Notes: generated by a model not told the origin, from the sequence alone. A DNA stretch of 64,000 bases from Catenuloplanes niger (GCF_031458255.1 NZ_JAVDYC010000001.1:9162501-9226500); one strand, 5' to 3'; shown: positions 1 to 8,396, counted from the first letter of the stretch. Made by a program: numbers and translations.

Positions 1-1
1 C

Positions 2-946
2 GCCGTCTACCGGCTCCCCACCGAGGAGGAGGCGCGTTACGTGTCCGGCCGGACCGCGTCCGTGGTCGCGCAGCGGGCCGTGTGGACGATGCGGGAGCCG
101 GACCGGCCGCCCGCGGTCTGGCACCGCGACGACCGGCCTCACGTGCACACCGTCACCGGCGCCGACCTGCGCCGCGCCGTGGCGGCGGACGCCCGGGACA
201 CGGACGTCCTGGCGCAGCTGCGCTGGTTCCGGATCCGGGGCGCCGCGATCGCGCTGACCCGCTCGCAGGCCACCGCCGAGACGCTTCCGCTCGCCCGGGA
301 ACTCCTCCGGGTCCTCGCACCCGCCGGCGGCCTGCTCGCCGGCCACGTCCGGGACCTGGAACGCGCGCTGCACCCGGTCCTGCCGCACGTCCACGTCCTG
401 GACGCGAACCTCGCACTCGACCTGGCCGCGGCCCTGCGCCGCGCCGGTACGGGTGCGACCGCGCACGACCACGATCGCGCCCTCGGGCACGCGCTCGGCC
501 TCGACGCGCCGGCCGACGCGGACCGCCCGGACCCGTGGCGCCCGCTGGTGGAGGCGGCGTTCCCGCCCGGCGACCGCGCGGGCGCGGCCGGCCACTTCGC
601 GCGCTCGCTGCTGGAGCGGGCCGGCCTCACCGGGACCGCCCGGTTCGTCATCGACCTGGACGCGCTGTCGGCCACCGCGCGGGACGCGTGCGCGCGGCTG
701 CCGACGCCGGTCTCCCGGCGGTTCGCCGAGGCCGTGACCCCGGTGCTGGACCGGCGGTTCGCCGTGGCCGGGACCAGCTGGGCGGCGCTCCGGCTGCCGG
801 CGCTCGTGCTCGCGGCCGAGGCGGAGCACCGCGGTCTCCCGGCGGCCGGCGACCGCTTCCGGCAGCTCGCCGCCGGCCTCACGCTGCTGCAGGAGCGCGC
901 GGACGACCACACCCGGCTGGAGACGATCCTGCTGGCCCGCGCCTGA
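2..946 (+). CDS. Hypothetical protein, 5' end outside the window
   Basis: An open frame enters from the left edge with no stop and ends at 946. A GTG at 41 could start a 301-residue protein, but the codons before it stay open and read YRLPTEEEARY, which resembles the RLPTEAEWEYA motif of formylglycine-generating-enzyme (SUMF1) domains, so I take the gene as truncated by the window. The remaining roughly 300 residues are Ala/Arg-rich, predicted mostly helical, without signal peptide or membrane segment, and I recognise no domain. The GNVWEW motif normally found at the end of SUMF1 domains is absent, so the resemblance may be chance. It is convergent with the flavoprotein that ends at 960. Confidence 0.55.
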   Translation, partial: AVYRLPTEEEARYVSGRTASVVAQRAVWTMREPDRPPAVWHRDDRPHVHTVTGADLRRAVAADARDTDVLAQLRWFRIRGAAIALTRSQATAETLPLARELLRVLAPAGGLLAGHVRDLERALHPVLPHVHVLDANLALDLAAALRRAGTGATAHDHDRALGHALGLDAPADADRPDPWRPLVEAAFPPGDRAGAAGHFARSLLERAGLTGTARFVIDLDALSATARDACARLPTPVSRRFAEAVTPVLDRRFAVAGTSWAALRLPALVLAAEAEHRGLPAAGDRFRQLAAGLTLLQERADDHTRLETILLARA

Positions 947-959
947 GCGTGGACCGGGG

Positions 960-1871
960 TCAGTACCCGGCCGTCAGGTGCACGGCGGCGCCGGCACCGG
1001 CCAGGTAGCCGGACGCGACCGCGGCGGCCATCGACGGCGGCACGGTGGTGGCCGCGTCGCCGGCGGCGAACAGGCCGGGCACGCCGGTCCGGCACATCGC
1101 GTCGACGGTGATCGCCTCCACGCCCAGGTGCTCGTTCGACATGGTGACCGTGGCGCCGAGGTCCCGGGCCAGCGTCGATCGCTGGTACAGGAAGGACTTG
1201 ACCAGCAGCGCGGTCACGGCGAGCTCGCCACCGCCGGCGAAGGTGACCGCGCTCAGCCGGGGGCCGTCGCCGGTGAGCGCGGCGACCGGGCGCTCGTCCC
1301 ACCGGACCCGGCCGTCGGTCAGCCGGTCCCGGTCGGCGCCGGACAGCTCGGCGCCGTCGGTCAGCAGCGTGATGTCGTCGGTGTAGGCGCGCAGGTTCAG
1401 GGCGCCGTGCACGCCGACCGGCCCGGACGCCAGCACGGCCGTGGGCCGGTCGCGTGTCTCCCAGCCGTGGCAGAACGGGCAGTGGAAGACGTCGCCGCCC
1501 CACCGTTCGGCCAGGCCCGGCAGCGCCGGGTAGCGGTAGTCCATGCCGGGCGCGAGCACGAGCGCGCGCGCCCGCTCGCGGCGTCCGTCGCCGAGCGACA
1601 CCTCGAACGTACCGTCGCCGTGTCGTTCCGCTCCGGTGACGTCGCCGCCGCGCACCTCGACCGACGGGTACGCGGCCAGCTCCGCGCGGGCGGCGGCGTA
1701 GTACGCGGCGGGCCGGCGCCGGTCGTGCCCGAGCAGACCGCCGATGCCGGCGGCGGCCAGGTTGCTCTGCCGCCCGGCGTCGATGACCAGGGTGGTACGC
1801 CGGGCGCGGGCGAGGGTCAGGCCGGCGCTGAGCCCGGCCGCGCCCGCGCCGATGACGATGCAGTCGTTCAT
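960..1871 (-). CDS. Thioredoxin-reductase-like FAD/NAD(P) oxidoreductase
   Basis: This 303-residue pyridine nucleotide-disulfide oxidoreductase has the size and fold pattern of low-molecular-weight thioredoxin reductases. The FAD-binding GAGAAG motif lies at residues 8-13. A CPFC pair at 131-134 sits where thioredoxin reductase has its redox-active CxxC. A C-terminal FAD contact GLFAAGDAA is present near residue 270. The family reduces a disulfide on a small partner or low-molecular-weight thiol. No thioredoxin gene adjoins it, so the partner is unknown. It is transcribed divergently from an AraC regulator starting about 80 bp away, which may control it. The ATG at 1871 gives the expected N-terminal strand directly before the glycine motif. 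Confidence 0.85.
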   Translation of the reverse strand: MNDCIVIGAGAAGLSAGLTLARARRTTLVIDAGRQSNLAAAGIGGLLGHDRRRPAAYYAAARAELAAYPSVEVRGGDVTGAERHGDGTFEVSLGDGRRERARALVLAPGMDYRYPALPGLAERWGGDVFHCPFCHGWETRDRPTAVLASGPVGVHGALNLRAYTDDITLLTDGAELSGADRDRLTDGRVRWDERPVAALTGDGPRLSAVTFAGGGELAVTALLVKSFLYQRSTLARDLGATVTMSNEHLGVEAITVDAMCRTGVPGLFAAGDAATTVPPSMAAAVASGYLAGAGAAVHLTAGY

Positions 1872-1938
1872 GCCGGTCAGCCAACCGCGTCCGGTGCGCC
1901 GGCGCGATGCGGCGGCGTCGCACGGACATGCGCGTAGG

Positions 1939-1944
1939 TAGCAT
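1939..1944 (+). promoter_or_regulatory. -10 element TAGCAT of a leaderless promoter
   Basis: TAGCAT is followed by exactly 7 nt and then a GTG at 1952 that is in frame with the AraC-type regulator. This matches the actinobacterial leaderless pattern (TANNNT, 6-7 nt, start codon) seen at ten other genes in this window, and it favours 1952 over the upstream ATG codons as the start. Confidence 0.5.
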
Positions 1945-1951
1945 GACGCCG

Positions 1952-2812
1952 GTGGACGCGATGAGCCAGGCGATCGCCACGCTGCGGGTGGGCCGCGGCA
2001 CCGTCCGCCGGTTCCGGCAGTCGGGGGAGTGGGGCCTGAGCTACGCCGGGCTGACCGGCGCCGGCTTCCACGTGCTGCTGCACGGCACGGCCTGGTTGCT
2101 GTCCGCGGACCGGCCGGCGGTCGCGCTCGCGCCGGGCGACGTCGTGCTCGTCACCTCCGGCGCCGACCACGGGCTCGCCGCCACGGCCCGGCCGCTGCGC
2201 GGGCTGGTGCCGGTCGCGCTCGGCACGGCCGAGCCGGCGTCCGGGCCGGCCGACGCCGAGTTCCTCTGCGGCGCCTACCGGTTGCGGCCGCACCAGCACG
2301 TGCACCCGTTCCTGTCCGCGCTGCCGGACCCGATCGTGGTGCGGTCGGCCGGCCCGCCGGACCCGGTCGTGGCGTTGCTCGACGCGCGGCACGCCGCCGG
2401 GCCGATCGTCGACGCGGCGCGGTACGCGCTGCTGGACCTGATGATCGCGGACGCGCTGCGCCGGTGGCTGGCGACGACGGCGTGGCCGGTGACGCCGGAT
2501 CCGGCGGTCACCGCGGCCGTCCGCGCGATCGACGCGGACCCGGAGAACCGCTGGACGGTCCGCGACCTGAGCCGGTCGGCGGGCATGTCCCGGGCCACGT
2601 TCACCCGTCGCTTCACGGCCGCGGTCGGCCACCCACCCGCGGCCTACCTGCGCGGTCACCGGCTGCGGTACGCGGCCCGGCTGCTCCGCGAGACCGACGC
2701 GCCGCTCGCCACGATCGCCCGCCGCTCCGGGTACGCCACCGAGTCCGCGCTGGCCGGCGCGTTCCGCCGGGAGTACGGCATGGCACCGGGCGCGTTCCGC
2801 CGCGCCGGCTGA
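1952..2812 (+). CDS. AraC-family regulator with N-terminal cupin
   Basis: The N-terminal half resembles the cupin_6 sensor domain of AraC proteins (the stretch LAPGDVVLVTSGADHGLA is typical). The C-terminal ~95 residues carry the two helix-turn-helix motifs of the family, DLSRSAGMSRATFTRRF and then ATIARRSGYATESALAGAF, ending in the usual PGAFRR. Such proteins bind a small ligand or sense redox state and activate neighbouring genes; the divergent thioredoxin-reductase-like gene is the obvious candidate. In-frame ATGs at 1907, 1928 and 1943 would add up to 15 residues. I prefer GTG 1952 because of the promoter spacing. A perfect 10-bp palindrome GAAGATCTTC follows the stop codon. Confidence 0.85.
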   Translation: MDAMSQAIATLRVGRGTVRRFRQSGEWGLSYAGLTGAGFHVLLHGTAWLLSADRPAVALAPGDVVLVTSGADHGLAATARPLRGLVPVALGTAEPASGPADAEFLCGAYRLRPHQHVHPFLSALPDPIVVRSAGPPDPVVALLDARHAAGPIVDAARYALLDLMIADALRRWLATTAWPVTPDPAVTAAVRAIDADPENRWTVRDLSRSAGMSRATFTRRFTAAVGHPPAAYLRGHRLRYAARLLRETDAPLATIARRSGYATESALAGAFRREYGMAPGAFRRAG

Positions 2813-2864
2813 CGGAAGATCTTCGGCGGGGGAACCGGCGCCGGGCCCGCACCGTCCTACCGGC

Positions 2865-3743
2865 ATGCCGACACTCATCCGTCCCGCCGCGCTGCTGCTG
2901 ACCGCCGCGCTCCTGTTCACCGCCGCCTGTGCGAACGCGGACGACGCCGCGGAACCCGCGGCCGCCGCGCCCTCCGCGGTGCTGCCCGGCGCGCTGGTGC
3001 TGCGCGTCGACCACACCGGCGGTTTCGTCGCGCCGGAGACGGTCGCCACCCGGCTGCCGATGATCAGCGTGTACGCGGACGGCCGGGTCATCACCGAGGG
3101 GCCGGTCACGATGCAGTACCCGGCCAAGGCGCTGCCGAACGTGCTGCTGCAGCAGATCACGCCCGAGGACGTCACGCAGCTCGTCGAGCGGGCCCGCTCG
3201 GCCGGTGTGCAGAACGGCGCCGACCTGGGCCGCCCCGGCGTCACGGACGTGCCGACCACCCGTTTCACGCTGCTGACCGAGGAGGGCCTGCAGGTCACCG
3301 AGGCGTACGCGCTGTCCGAGGCGGCCGGTGCCGACGCGGGCCTGACCGCCGATCAGGTGCGCGACCGCCGCCTGCTCACCGAGCTGGTCACCGCGCTGCA
3401 GGACCTGCCCGCCACGCTCGGCGCGGACCGGATCGGTGACGCCGTCCCGTACCGGCCCACCGAGATCGCCGCGGTCGCCGCGCCGTGGCGGCCCGACGAC
3501 ACCGTCCCGGGCCAGCCGGAGGTCGCCTGGCCCGGGCCGGAGCTGCCCGGTACCTCCCTCGGCGACGGTCTCGACCTCGGCTGCGTGACCGCGACCGGCC
3601 AGGCCGCGGCCGACGTGCTCGCCGCCGCCGCGAACGCCACCGCCATCACGCCGTGGACCTCCGCCGGCAAGAAGTGGACCGTCCACCTGCGCCCGCTCCT
3701 ACCCGACGAGCACGCCTGCGCCGACCTGACCGGGAAGTCCTGA
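2865..3743 (+). CDS. Putative lipoprotein of unknown function
   Basis: 292 residues. The N-terminus has a short Arg-containing n-region, a hydrophobic Leu/Ala core and a lipobox FTAAC, so export and lipidation at that Cys are expected and the mature protein should sit on the outer face of the membrane. The body contains GALVLRVDHTGGFVAPE and later a YRPTEIAAVAAPW stretch. I recognise this as a conserved actinobacterial lipoprotein type but know no function for it. It stands alone between the AraC gene and a convergent MarR gene and is followed by a strong hairpin. Confidence 0.75.
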   Translation: MPTLIRPAALLLTAALLFTAACANADDAAEPAAAAPSAVLPGALVLRVDHTGGFVAPETVATRLPMISVYADGRVITEGPVTMQYPAKALPNVLLQQITPEDVTQLVERARSAGVQNGADLGRPGVTDVPTTRFTLLTEEGLQVTEAYALSEAAGADAGLTADQVRDRRLLTELVTALQDLPATLGADRIGDAVPYRPTEIAAVAAPWRPDDTVPGQPEVAWPGPELPGTSLGDGLDLGCVTATGQAAADVLAAAANATAITPWTSAGKKWTVHLRPLLPDEHACADLTGKS

Positions 3744-3749
3744 TCCATC

Positions 3750-3794
3750 GCGGGTCCCCGGCCGGGTCGTGAGTGCGAGCGGCCGGGGACCCGC
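3750..3794. terminator. Bidirectional terminator hairpin
   Basis: A perfect 15-bp stem (GCGGGTCCCCGGCCG and its complement) encloses a 15-nt loop. It lies between the stop codons of the convergent lipoprotein gene (3743) and marR-type gene (3800). No U-tract follows, as is common in high-GC actinobacteria. Confidence 0.75.
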
Positions 3795-3799
3795 CGAGG

Positions 3800-4234
3800 T
3801 CACCAGACCGGCCGGACGGGGGTGCGGCCGTTCGCGTGGGCGTCGAGGTAGGTGGTGAGGGCGGCGCGGACCGTGTCGAGGTCCGGCACGTGCCGTTCCT
3901 CGGTGGACCAGATCTCGGCGACGCGGGTGACCAGGTCGTGGCCGCGGGCGGTGGCGACGACGAGCTGCGCCCGGCCGTCCGTGGGGTGCCGGGTGCGTTC
4001 CGCGTACCCCCAGGTCTCGAGCTCGGTGATGAGGTGGGCGGCGCCCTGCTTGGTGACGCCGAGGTGGGCGGCGAGGTCGACCGCGGTGACGCCGCCGGTG
4101 TGCACCAGGTGGCCGAGCGCGTAGCCGTGGGCGGGGCGGACGTCCGGGTGGCCCTCCTCGGCGAGGCGGGCGTGCAGCCGGTCGGTGAACAGGCGGAACG
4201 CCATGGCGAGCAGCAGCGGGAGCGGGGTCGGCAC
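3800..4234 (-). CDS. MarR-family transcriptional regulator
   Basis: 144 residues with the winged-helix core of MarR proteins: GHLVHTGGVTAVDLAAHLGV, the recognition helix region KQGAAHLITELETWGYAERT and the wing HPTDGRAQLVVATARG. These proteins usually repress themselves and a divergent gene and are released by small phenolic or lipophilic ligands. Here the divergent gene is a frameshifted amidohydrolase, and two near-perfect 15-bp palindromes lie in the 46-bp gap between the two start codons. The GTG at 4234 sits 6 nt after a reverse-strand TATTCT, so the mRNA is probably leaderless. Confidence 0.85.
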   Translation of the reverse strand: MPTPLPLLLAMAFRLFTDRLHARLAEEGHPDVRPAHGYALGHLVHTGGVTAVDLAAHLGVTKQGAAHLITELETWGYAERTRHPTDGRAQLVVATARGHDLVTRVAEIWSTEERHVPDLDTVRAALTTYLDAHANGRTPVRPVW

Positions 4235-4240
4235 AACCCG

Positions 4241-4290
4241 AGAATAGACAAGTCACTGGTCCACTTCCTACGATAGACAAGTGACTGGTC
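4241..4290. promoter_or_regulatory. Divergent leaderless promoters with tandem MarR-type operators
   Basis: Two copies of GACAAGTSACTGGTC occur at 4247-4261 and 4276-4290. Each is a 15-bp palindrome with a single mismatched pair, and they are 29 bp apart. On the + strand TACGAT (4269-4274) is followed by 6 nt and the GTG at 4281, with TAGACA (4245-4250) 18 bp upstream as a possible -35. On the - strand TATTCT (4246-4241) is followed by 6 nt and the GTG at 4234. The operators overlap both promoters, so one repressor could shut off both genes. Confidence 0.65.
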
Positions 4291-5428
4291 CAAAAACCGA
4301 GATCGTGAACGTACGTGTCTTCGACGGCACCGGGCTGACCGCGCCACGCACCGTGCACCTCGGCGGCGGGCTGATCACCGCGTCGCCGGAGCCGGGCGGC
4401 ACGGCCGAGCGGGTCGACGGCCGCGGCGGCGTGCTGCTGCCCGGCCTGATCGACACCCACGTGCACGTGGAGCACCGCGACCAGCTCGCCGAACTGGCCT
4501 GCTGGGGCGTGACCACCGCGCTGGACATGGGCACGCCGCGCCCGGCCGACACGCTGCCGCTGCGGCACCTGACCGGGACGGCCGACCTGTTCAGCGCGGT
4601 GCATCCGGCGGTCGCCCCGGGCTCGGGCGCGATCCGGCGGATGGGCTACCCCGCGCGTGCCGCGGTCGCCGGCGCGGGGGAGGCGGACGCCTGGGTGGCG
4701 GCCCGGGTGACGGACGGCGCCGACTACATCAAGATCGCCGTGGAGGACCGGCGCCGGCCTGGCACCACCGCGCTGTCGCCGGGGACGGTGACCGCGCTGG
4801 TGGCCGCGGCCCGCGCCCGGGGCCTGCTGACGATCGCGCACGCGGTCACGCCGGCGACCTACGCCACGGCCGTGGCCGCCGGCGCGGACGTGATCACACA
4901 CGTGCCGGTCCAGGGCGTCGTGGACGGCGCCCGGATCGTCTCGCCCACGCTCGGCATGATGCGCGGCATCGCCGCGACCGTCGGCCGCACGCCCGTGCTG
5001 CGCCTGCTCGGCGCGCTGCGGATCGCACCCCGGATGGAGTTCGCGCACGCGCTGGCGTCCGTGCGGCTGATGCACGGGCGGGGCGCGACGATCCTGGCCG
5101 GCACGGACGCCAACGGCGACACCACCGCGCCGTACTCACCGCGGTTCGGCGCCTCGATGCACGAGGAACTGGCCTGCTCACCGAGGCCGGCCTCACCCCC
5201 GCCCAGGCACTGCACGCGGCCACCGCCGCGCCGGCCGCGGTCTTCGGCCTCGCCGACCGTGGCGTGGTCGGTCCTGGGCGGCGCGCCGACCTGGTGCTCG
5301 TCGACGGCGACCCGACGACCGACATCCACGCCACGGCCCGCATCCGGCACGTCTGGATCGCCGGCTCCCGGGTGGTCCGGGACGGCGGGATCAGCGGCAC
5401 CCGGCCGCCGGCGGCGGAAGCTCCCTGA
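4281..5428 (+). pseudogene. Amidohydrolase, interrupted by a -1 frameshift
   Basis: The first part (4281 to about 5171) is an amidohydrolase-superfamily enzyme (imidazolonepropionase/prolidase-like): early DG stretch, metal ligands in LPGLIDTHVHVEH, a candidate carbamylated Lys in DYIKIAVED, a His in LTIAHAV and a catalytic Asp in ILAGTDANG. After MHEEL the frame is lost. From 5174 the +1 shifted frame resumes the family's C-terminus with LLTEAGLTPAQALHAATAAP and then PGRRADLVLVDGDP, stopping at 5428. Restoring one base near 5172 joins both halves into about 382 residues of normal length. Either a real mutation or an assembly error. The 3' end overlaps the convergent gene by 38 bp. The substrate is unknown. 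Confidence 0.8.
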
Positions 5429-6701
5429 TCCGGATGTGGCGGAACGACACGGTGTCGCCGTCGCCGTGGTTCTGGATGCCGACGTGGCCGGCCAGCGACC
5501 GTACCGGGTCGGTGTCGGTGAAGTCGTTGATCTCCGTGCCGTTGAGCAGGATCCGCAGGCGATCGCCCTCGACCAGCAGCTCGAACGTGTTCCACTCGCC
5601 GGGCGGGTTCAGCGCGGCGTCGCGGGCGGCCCGGTCGGCGGCGCGGAACGTGTAGACGGAACCGGTGGTCCGGTCCGCGGCGTCGGTCGCGTCGATCTGG
5701 ATCTCGTAGCCGTTGTCGACGGCCGACCACGGATCGTCCGACGGCGGGAACCCGATGAACACGCCGCTGTTGTCGTCGCCGGACATCCGCCAGTCCAGCT
5801 TCAGCGAGTAGTGGGTGAACCGCCGCGCCGAGTACCAGAGCAGGCCCATGCCGCCGGTCGAGGTGAGCGTGCCGTCCGTGTTCGTGAACGAGCCCGGCCC
5901 GGCCTGCGACCAGCCGGCGACCGCACCGTCGTAGAGCGCGGTGTAGCCGGTCTCCGGCCGGCAGTCGGCACGCGCCGCGCCGGCCGCGTACCGGATGCCG
6001 CCGAGCAGGTGCTGCCGGAAGGCCGGGTCGGCGAACGACTCCGGGGTGTGGCCGCCGCCGGTGTAGAACGACCGGCCGCCGTCGAGCGTCTTGCACCAGG
6101 CGATCGGGTGGTCCGCGCCCATCGTGCCGCCGGTGTACGTGGACTCGTCCAGTGTGGACAGCACGTGCGCCGTGGCCCGCGGGTTGGTGCGGTAGTCGTA
6201 CCACTCGTCGGTGCGGGTCCAGGCCTGCGGCAGGTGCGCGGTGGCGGGATGCGCGCGGTCCTCGGTGCGGACCACGGCGGGCTGGACCGCCGGGTGCGAC
6301 GCGAAGTACGCGCCGACCAGCTCGCCGTAGAACGGCCAGTCGTACTCGGTGTCCGCGGCCGCGTGCACGCCCACGTAGCCGTGCCCGCCGCGGACGTACT
6401 GCTCGAACGCGGTCTGCTGGCCGGCGTCCAGCACGTCACCGGTGGTGCTCAAGAAGACCACGGCCTCGTAGCGGTCGAGCTCCGCAGCGGTGAACACGCC
6501 CGGGTCCTCGGTCGCGGTCACCGTGAACCCGCCGCCCTCGCCCAGGTCGCGGATCGCCTGCACGCCGGCCGGGATGGAGTCGTGCCGGAACCCGGCCGTC
6601 CTGGAGAAGACCAGTACGTCGTAGGGGTCGTCGGGGAGCGGCGCCGGTGCCGGCAGCAGCAGCGCGGCCGCGAGGATTCGACCGATCATGGCAACACCCA
6701 C
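5391..6701 (-). CDS. Secreted ThuA-domain / DUF1080 (LamG-like) protein
   Basis: 436 residues in three parts: a signal peptide (MGVAMIGRILAAALLLPAPA), a ThuA domain (about residues 25-250, with VFSRTAGFRHDSIPAGV, GHGYVGVHAA and the conserved WYDY region) and a DUF1080 / 3-keto-disaccharide-hydrolase-type jelly roll (about 250-432, with FIGFPPSDDPWSAVDNGYEIQID and AGHVGIQNHGDGDTVSFRHIRI). The combination is common in secreted Streptomyces and Micromonospora proteins thought to act on carbohydrates outside the cell. The ThuA domain is glutamine-amidotransferase-like. No sugar transporter lies next to it. Its last codons overlap the 3' end of the convergent amidohydrolase remnant. Confidence 0.85.
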   Translation of the reverse strand: MGVAMIGRILAAALLLPAPAPLPDDPYDVLVFSRTAGFRHDSIPAGVQAIRDLGEGGGFTVTATEDPGVFTAAELDRYEAVVFLSTTGDVLDAGQQTAFEQYVRGGHGYVGVHAAADTEYDWPFYGELVGAYFASHPAVQPAVVRTEDRAHPATAHLPQAWTRTDEWYDYRTNPRATAHVLSTLDESTYTGGTMGADHPIAWCKTLDGGRSFYTGGGHTPESFADPAFRQHLLGGIRYAAGAARADCRPETGYTALYDGAVAGWSQAGPGSFTNTDGTLTSTGGMGLLWYSARRFTHYSLKLDWRMSGDDNSGVFIGFPPSDDPWSAVDNGYEIQIDATDAADRTTGSVYTFRAADRAARDAALNPPGEWNTFELLVEGDRLRILLNGTEINDFTDTDPVRSLAGHVGIQNHGDGDTVSFRHIRIRELPPPAAGCR

Positions 6702-6792
6702 TTGTCGTCGTCGATGTGCGGGTTGTCCGGTCCCAGCATGCCCGATCCGGAAGCGGTCAATCTCGAGACTTCTGTAACTACTGGTATGTACG

Positions 6793-6798
6793 TAAGAT
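6793..6798 (+). promoter_or_regulatory. -10 element TAAGAT of the TetR operon
   Basis: TAAGAT is followed by 7 nt and the ATG at 6806, so the transcript is probably leaderless. The AT-richer stretch just upstream (6770-6792) contains the small palindromes TACTGGTA-like and TACGTA and is a likely site for autorepression. Confidence 0.45.
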
Positions 6799-6805
6799 CG
6801 GCCGC

Positions 6806-7384
6806 ATGGACGCGCGGGACCGACTGATCGAGGCGACCCGGGAGCTGCTGTGGGACCGCGGATACGTGGGCACCAGCCCGCGGGACATCCTGGCCCGCGC
6901 CGGCGTCGGGCAGGGCAGCATGTACCACCACTTCCGCGGCAAGGCCGACCTGGCCGCGGCCGCGCTGCGGCGCAACGCCGACGAGATGCGCGCGTCCGGT
7001 GAGACCGTGTTCGCGGACGGCACCGGCGTGCTGGACCGGCTGGTCGCCTACCTGACGCGGCGCCGGCCGGCGCTCCGGGGCTGCCGGATCGGCCGGATGT
7101 CCGAGGATCCGGACGTCCTGGCCGACCCGCGGTTGCGCGCCCCGGTCGAGGAGACGCTCGGCTGGTACCGCGAGCGGGTGGCCGACCTGCTCGCCGAGGG
7201 CCAGGCCAGCGGCGAGCTCACCACCGGTTTCGCGCCCCGGCAGGTCGCCGCGACCGTCGTCGCCGTCGTCCAGGGCGGATACGTCCTGGCCAAGGCCGCA
7301 CAGTCGGCCGAACCGTTCGACGACGCGATCGCGGGCGCGGTCGCGTTGCTGACCGCACTGCGCACCGAGGAGGAGCACGCGTGA
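6806..7384 (+). CDS. TetR-family transcriptional regulator
   Basis: 192 residues. Residues 1-55 form the TetR DNA-binding domain: RDRLIEATRELLWDRGYVGT, SPRDILARAGVGQGSMYHHF and the following KADL. The remainder is a helical ligand-binding domain with a TetR_C-like pattern (LAEGQASGELTTGFAPRQVA and VVAVVQGGYVLAKAAQ). An upstream in-frame start is possible but unlikely, since ATG 6806 has ideal leaderless promoter spacing and begins right at the domain. The stop codon overlaps the GTG of the next gene (GTGA), so it is the first gene of a coupled trio and probably its repressor. Confidence 0.88.
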   Translation: MDARDRLIEATRELLWDRGYVGTSPRDILARAGVGQGSMYHHFRGKADLAAAALRRNADEMRASGETVFADGTGVLDRLVAYLTRRRPALRGCRIGRMSEDPDVLADPRLRAPVEETLGWYRERVADLLAEGQASGELTTGFAPRQVAATVVAVVQGGYVLAKAAQSAEPFDDAIAGAVALLTALRTEEEHA

Positions 7385-7968
7385 TCGCCATGCAGTACCG
7401 GATGTCGTTGCCCGCCGACTACGACATGGACATCATCCGCCGCCGGATCGCGGCCGGCGGACCGCGCTTCGACGGTACACCGGGACTCGGCCTCAAGGCG
7501 TTCCTGATGCGCGAGAGCGGCGTCGACGGCTCGCCGGTGCACCAGTACGCGCCGTTCTACCTGTGGACCGACAGCGCCGCGGCCGCCCGGTTCCTGTGGG
7601 CGGGCGGCGGGTTCGCCGGGGTCGTCGCCTCGTTCGGCCGGCCGGTCGTGCAGACCTGGATCGGCGGCGGCTACCACCGCGGGGCGGCGTTCCACGAGCC
7701 GATCACCCACGCGGTACGGCAGGTCGCGCCGATCCCGGTGGACGCCGACCCGGCCGGCACCGCGGCCGAGGTCGGCGCGGCCGTGCGGGACCGGCTCGGC
7801 GAGGACGGCCTGCACTCGATCGCCTGGGCCGTCGACCCGCGCACCTGGGAGACGATGACGTTCGCGCTGCACGCCGGCCGGCCGGACCCGCGCGGGGGCG
7901 AGCTCTACCAGGCACCGTACGTCTGCGCGCCGCACGAGCCCGAGCTCGCGGTGGGGAGGCCGCGGTGA
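7381..7968 (+). CDS. DUF4865 family protein
   Basis: 195 residues matching the DUF4865 type: it opens MQYRMSLPADYDMDIIRRRI, then has GLGLKAFLMRE, YAPFYLWTDSAAAARFLW and a conserved W-containing C-terminal half. There is no signal peptide or membrane segment, so it should be cytosolic. DUF4865 genes commonly lie next to TetR regulators, as here. The biochemical role is not known. Both ends overlap neighbours by four bases (GTGA), which indicates translational coupling with the regulator upstream and the membrane protein downstream. Confidence 0.8.
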   Translation: MIAMQYRMSLPADYDMDIIRRRIAAGGPRFDGTPGLGLKAFLMRESGVDGSPVHQYAPFYLWTDSAAAARFLWAGGGFAGVVASFGRPVVQTWIGGGYHRGAAFHEPITHAVRQVAPIPVDADPAGTAAEVGAAVRDRLGEDGLHSIAWAVDPRTWETMTFALHAGRPDPRGGELYQAPYVCAPHEPELAVGRPR

Positions 7969-8396
7969 GACGTCGACGGACGCACCGGGCCGTGTTCGCG
8001 GCCGCGGGGGCGTACAACATCGGCTGGGGCTGCTACGCGGTGCTGGATCCACAGTGGTTCTTCCGGGTCACCGGGCTGCCGCTGTCCAACGCGCCGCAGA
8101 TCTTCGCCTGCCTCGGCATGGTGCTCGGTCTCTACGGCCTGCTCTACCTCGAGGTCGCGCGCCGTCCGGAGGCGGGCTGGCCGATCGCCGCGGTCGGCCT
8201 GACCGGCAAGCTCCTCGGCCCGGCCGGACTGGCGTGGCTGATCGTGACCGGGGTCTGGCCACCCACCACGGTCATCATGATCATCACTAACGACCTGATC
8301 TGGTGGATCCCGTTCGCGCTCTACCTGCGCGACGCCTGGCCGTCGTTCCGGGCGACGCTCACCGGTCCGGCCGCTGCGGCAGCACCTCCCCGGTGA
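7965..8396 (+). CDS. Small integral membrane protein
   Basis: 143 residues from a GTG that overlaps the previous stop codon. Four hydrophobic segments are visible: near residues 8-28, 42-62 (QIFACLGMVLGLYGLLYLEV), 70-92 and 97-117 (VIMIITNDLIWWIPFALYL). Short charged loops lie between them. This resembles small alkyl/terpenoid-type membrane proteins annotated only as conserved hypothetical. It is the last gene of the TetR-DUF4865 trio, so it may partner the DUF4865 protein at the membrane. The tail is Ala/Pro-rich. Confidence 0.75.
   Translation: MRRRRTHRAVFAAAGAYNIGWGCYAVLDPQWFFRVTGLPLSNAPQIFACLGMVLGLYGLLYLEVARRPEAGWPIAAVGLTGKLLGPAGLAWLIVTGVWPPTTVIMIITNDLIWWIPFALYLRDAWPSFRATLTGPAAAAAPPR

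Noticed and set aside
5165-5182. Programmed frameshift in the amidohydrolase
   Set aside because: No slippery heptamer or stimulatory structure seen; mutation or sequencing error is simpler.
4281-6827. A single 848-residue reading frame on the + strand
   Set aside because: Only its first ~297 codons match an amidohydrolase; the rest runs antisense to the secreted ThuA/DUF1080 gene and reads as low-complexity Arg/Val text. The true C-terminus is in another frame.
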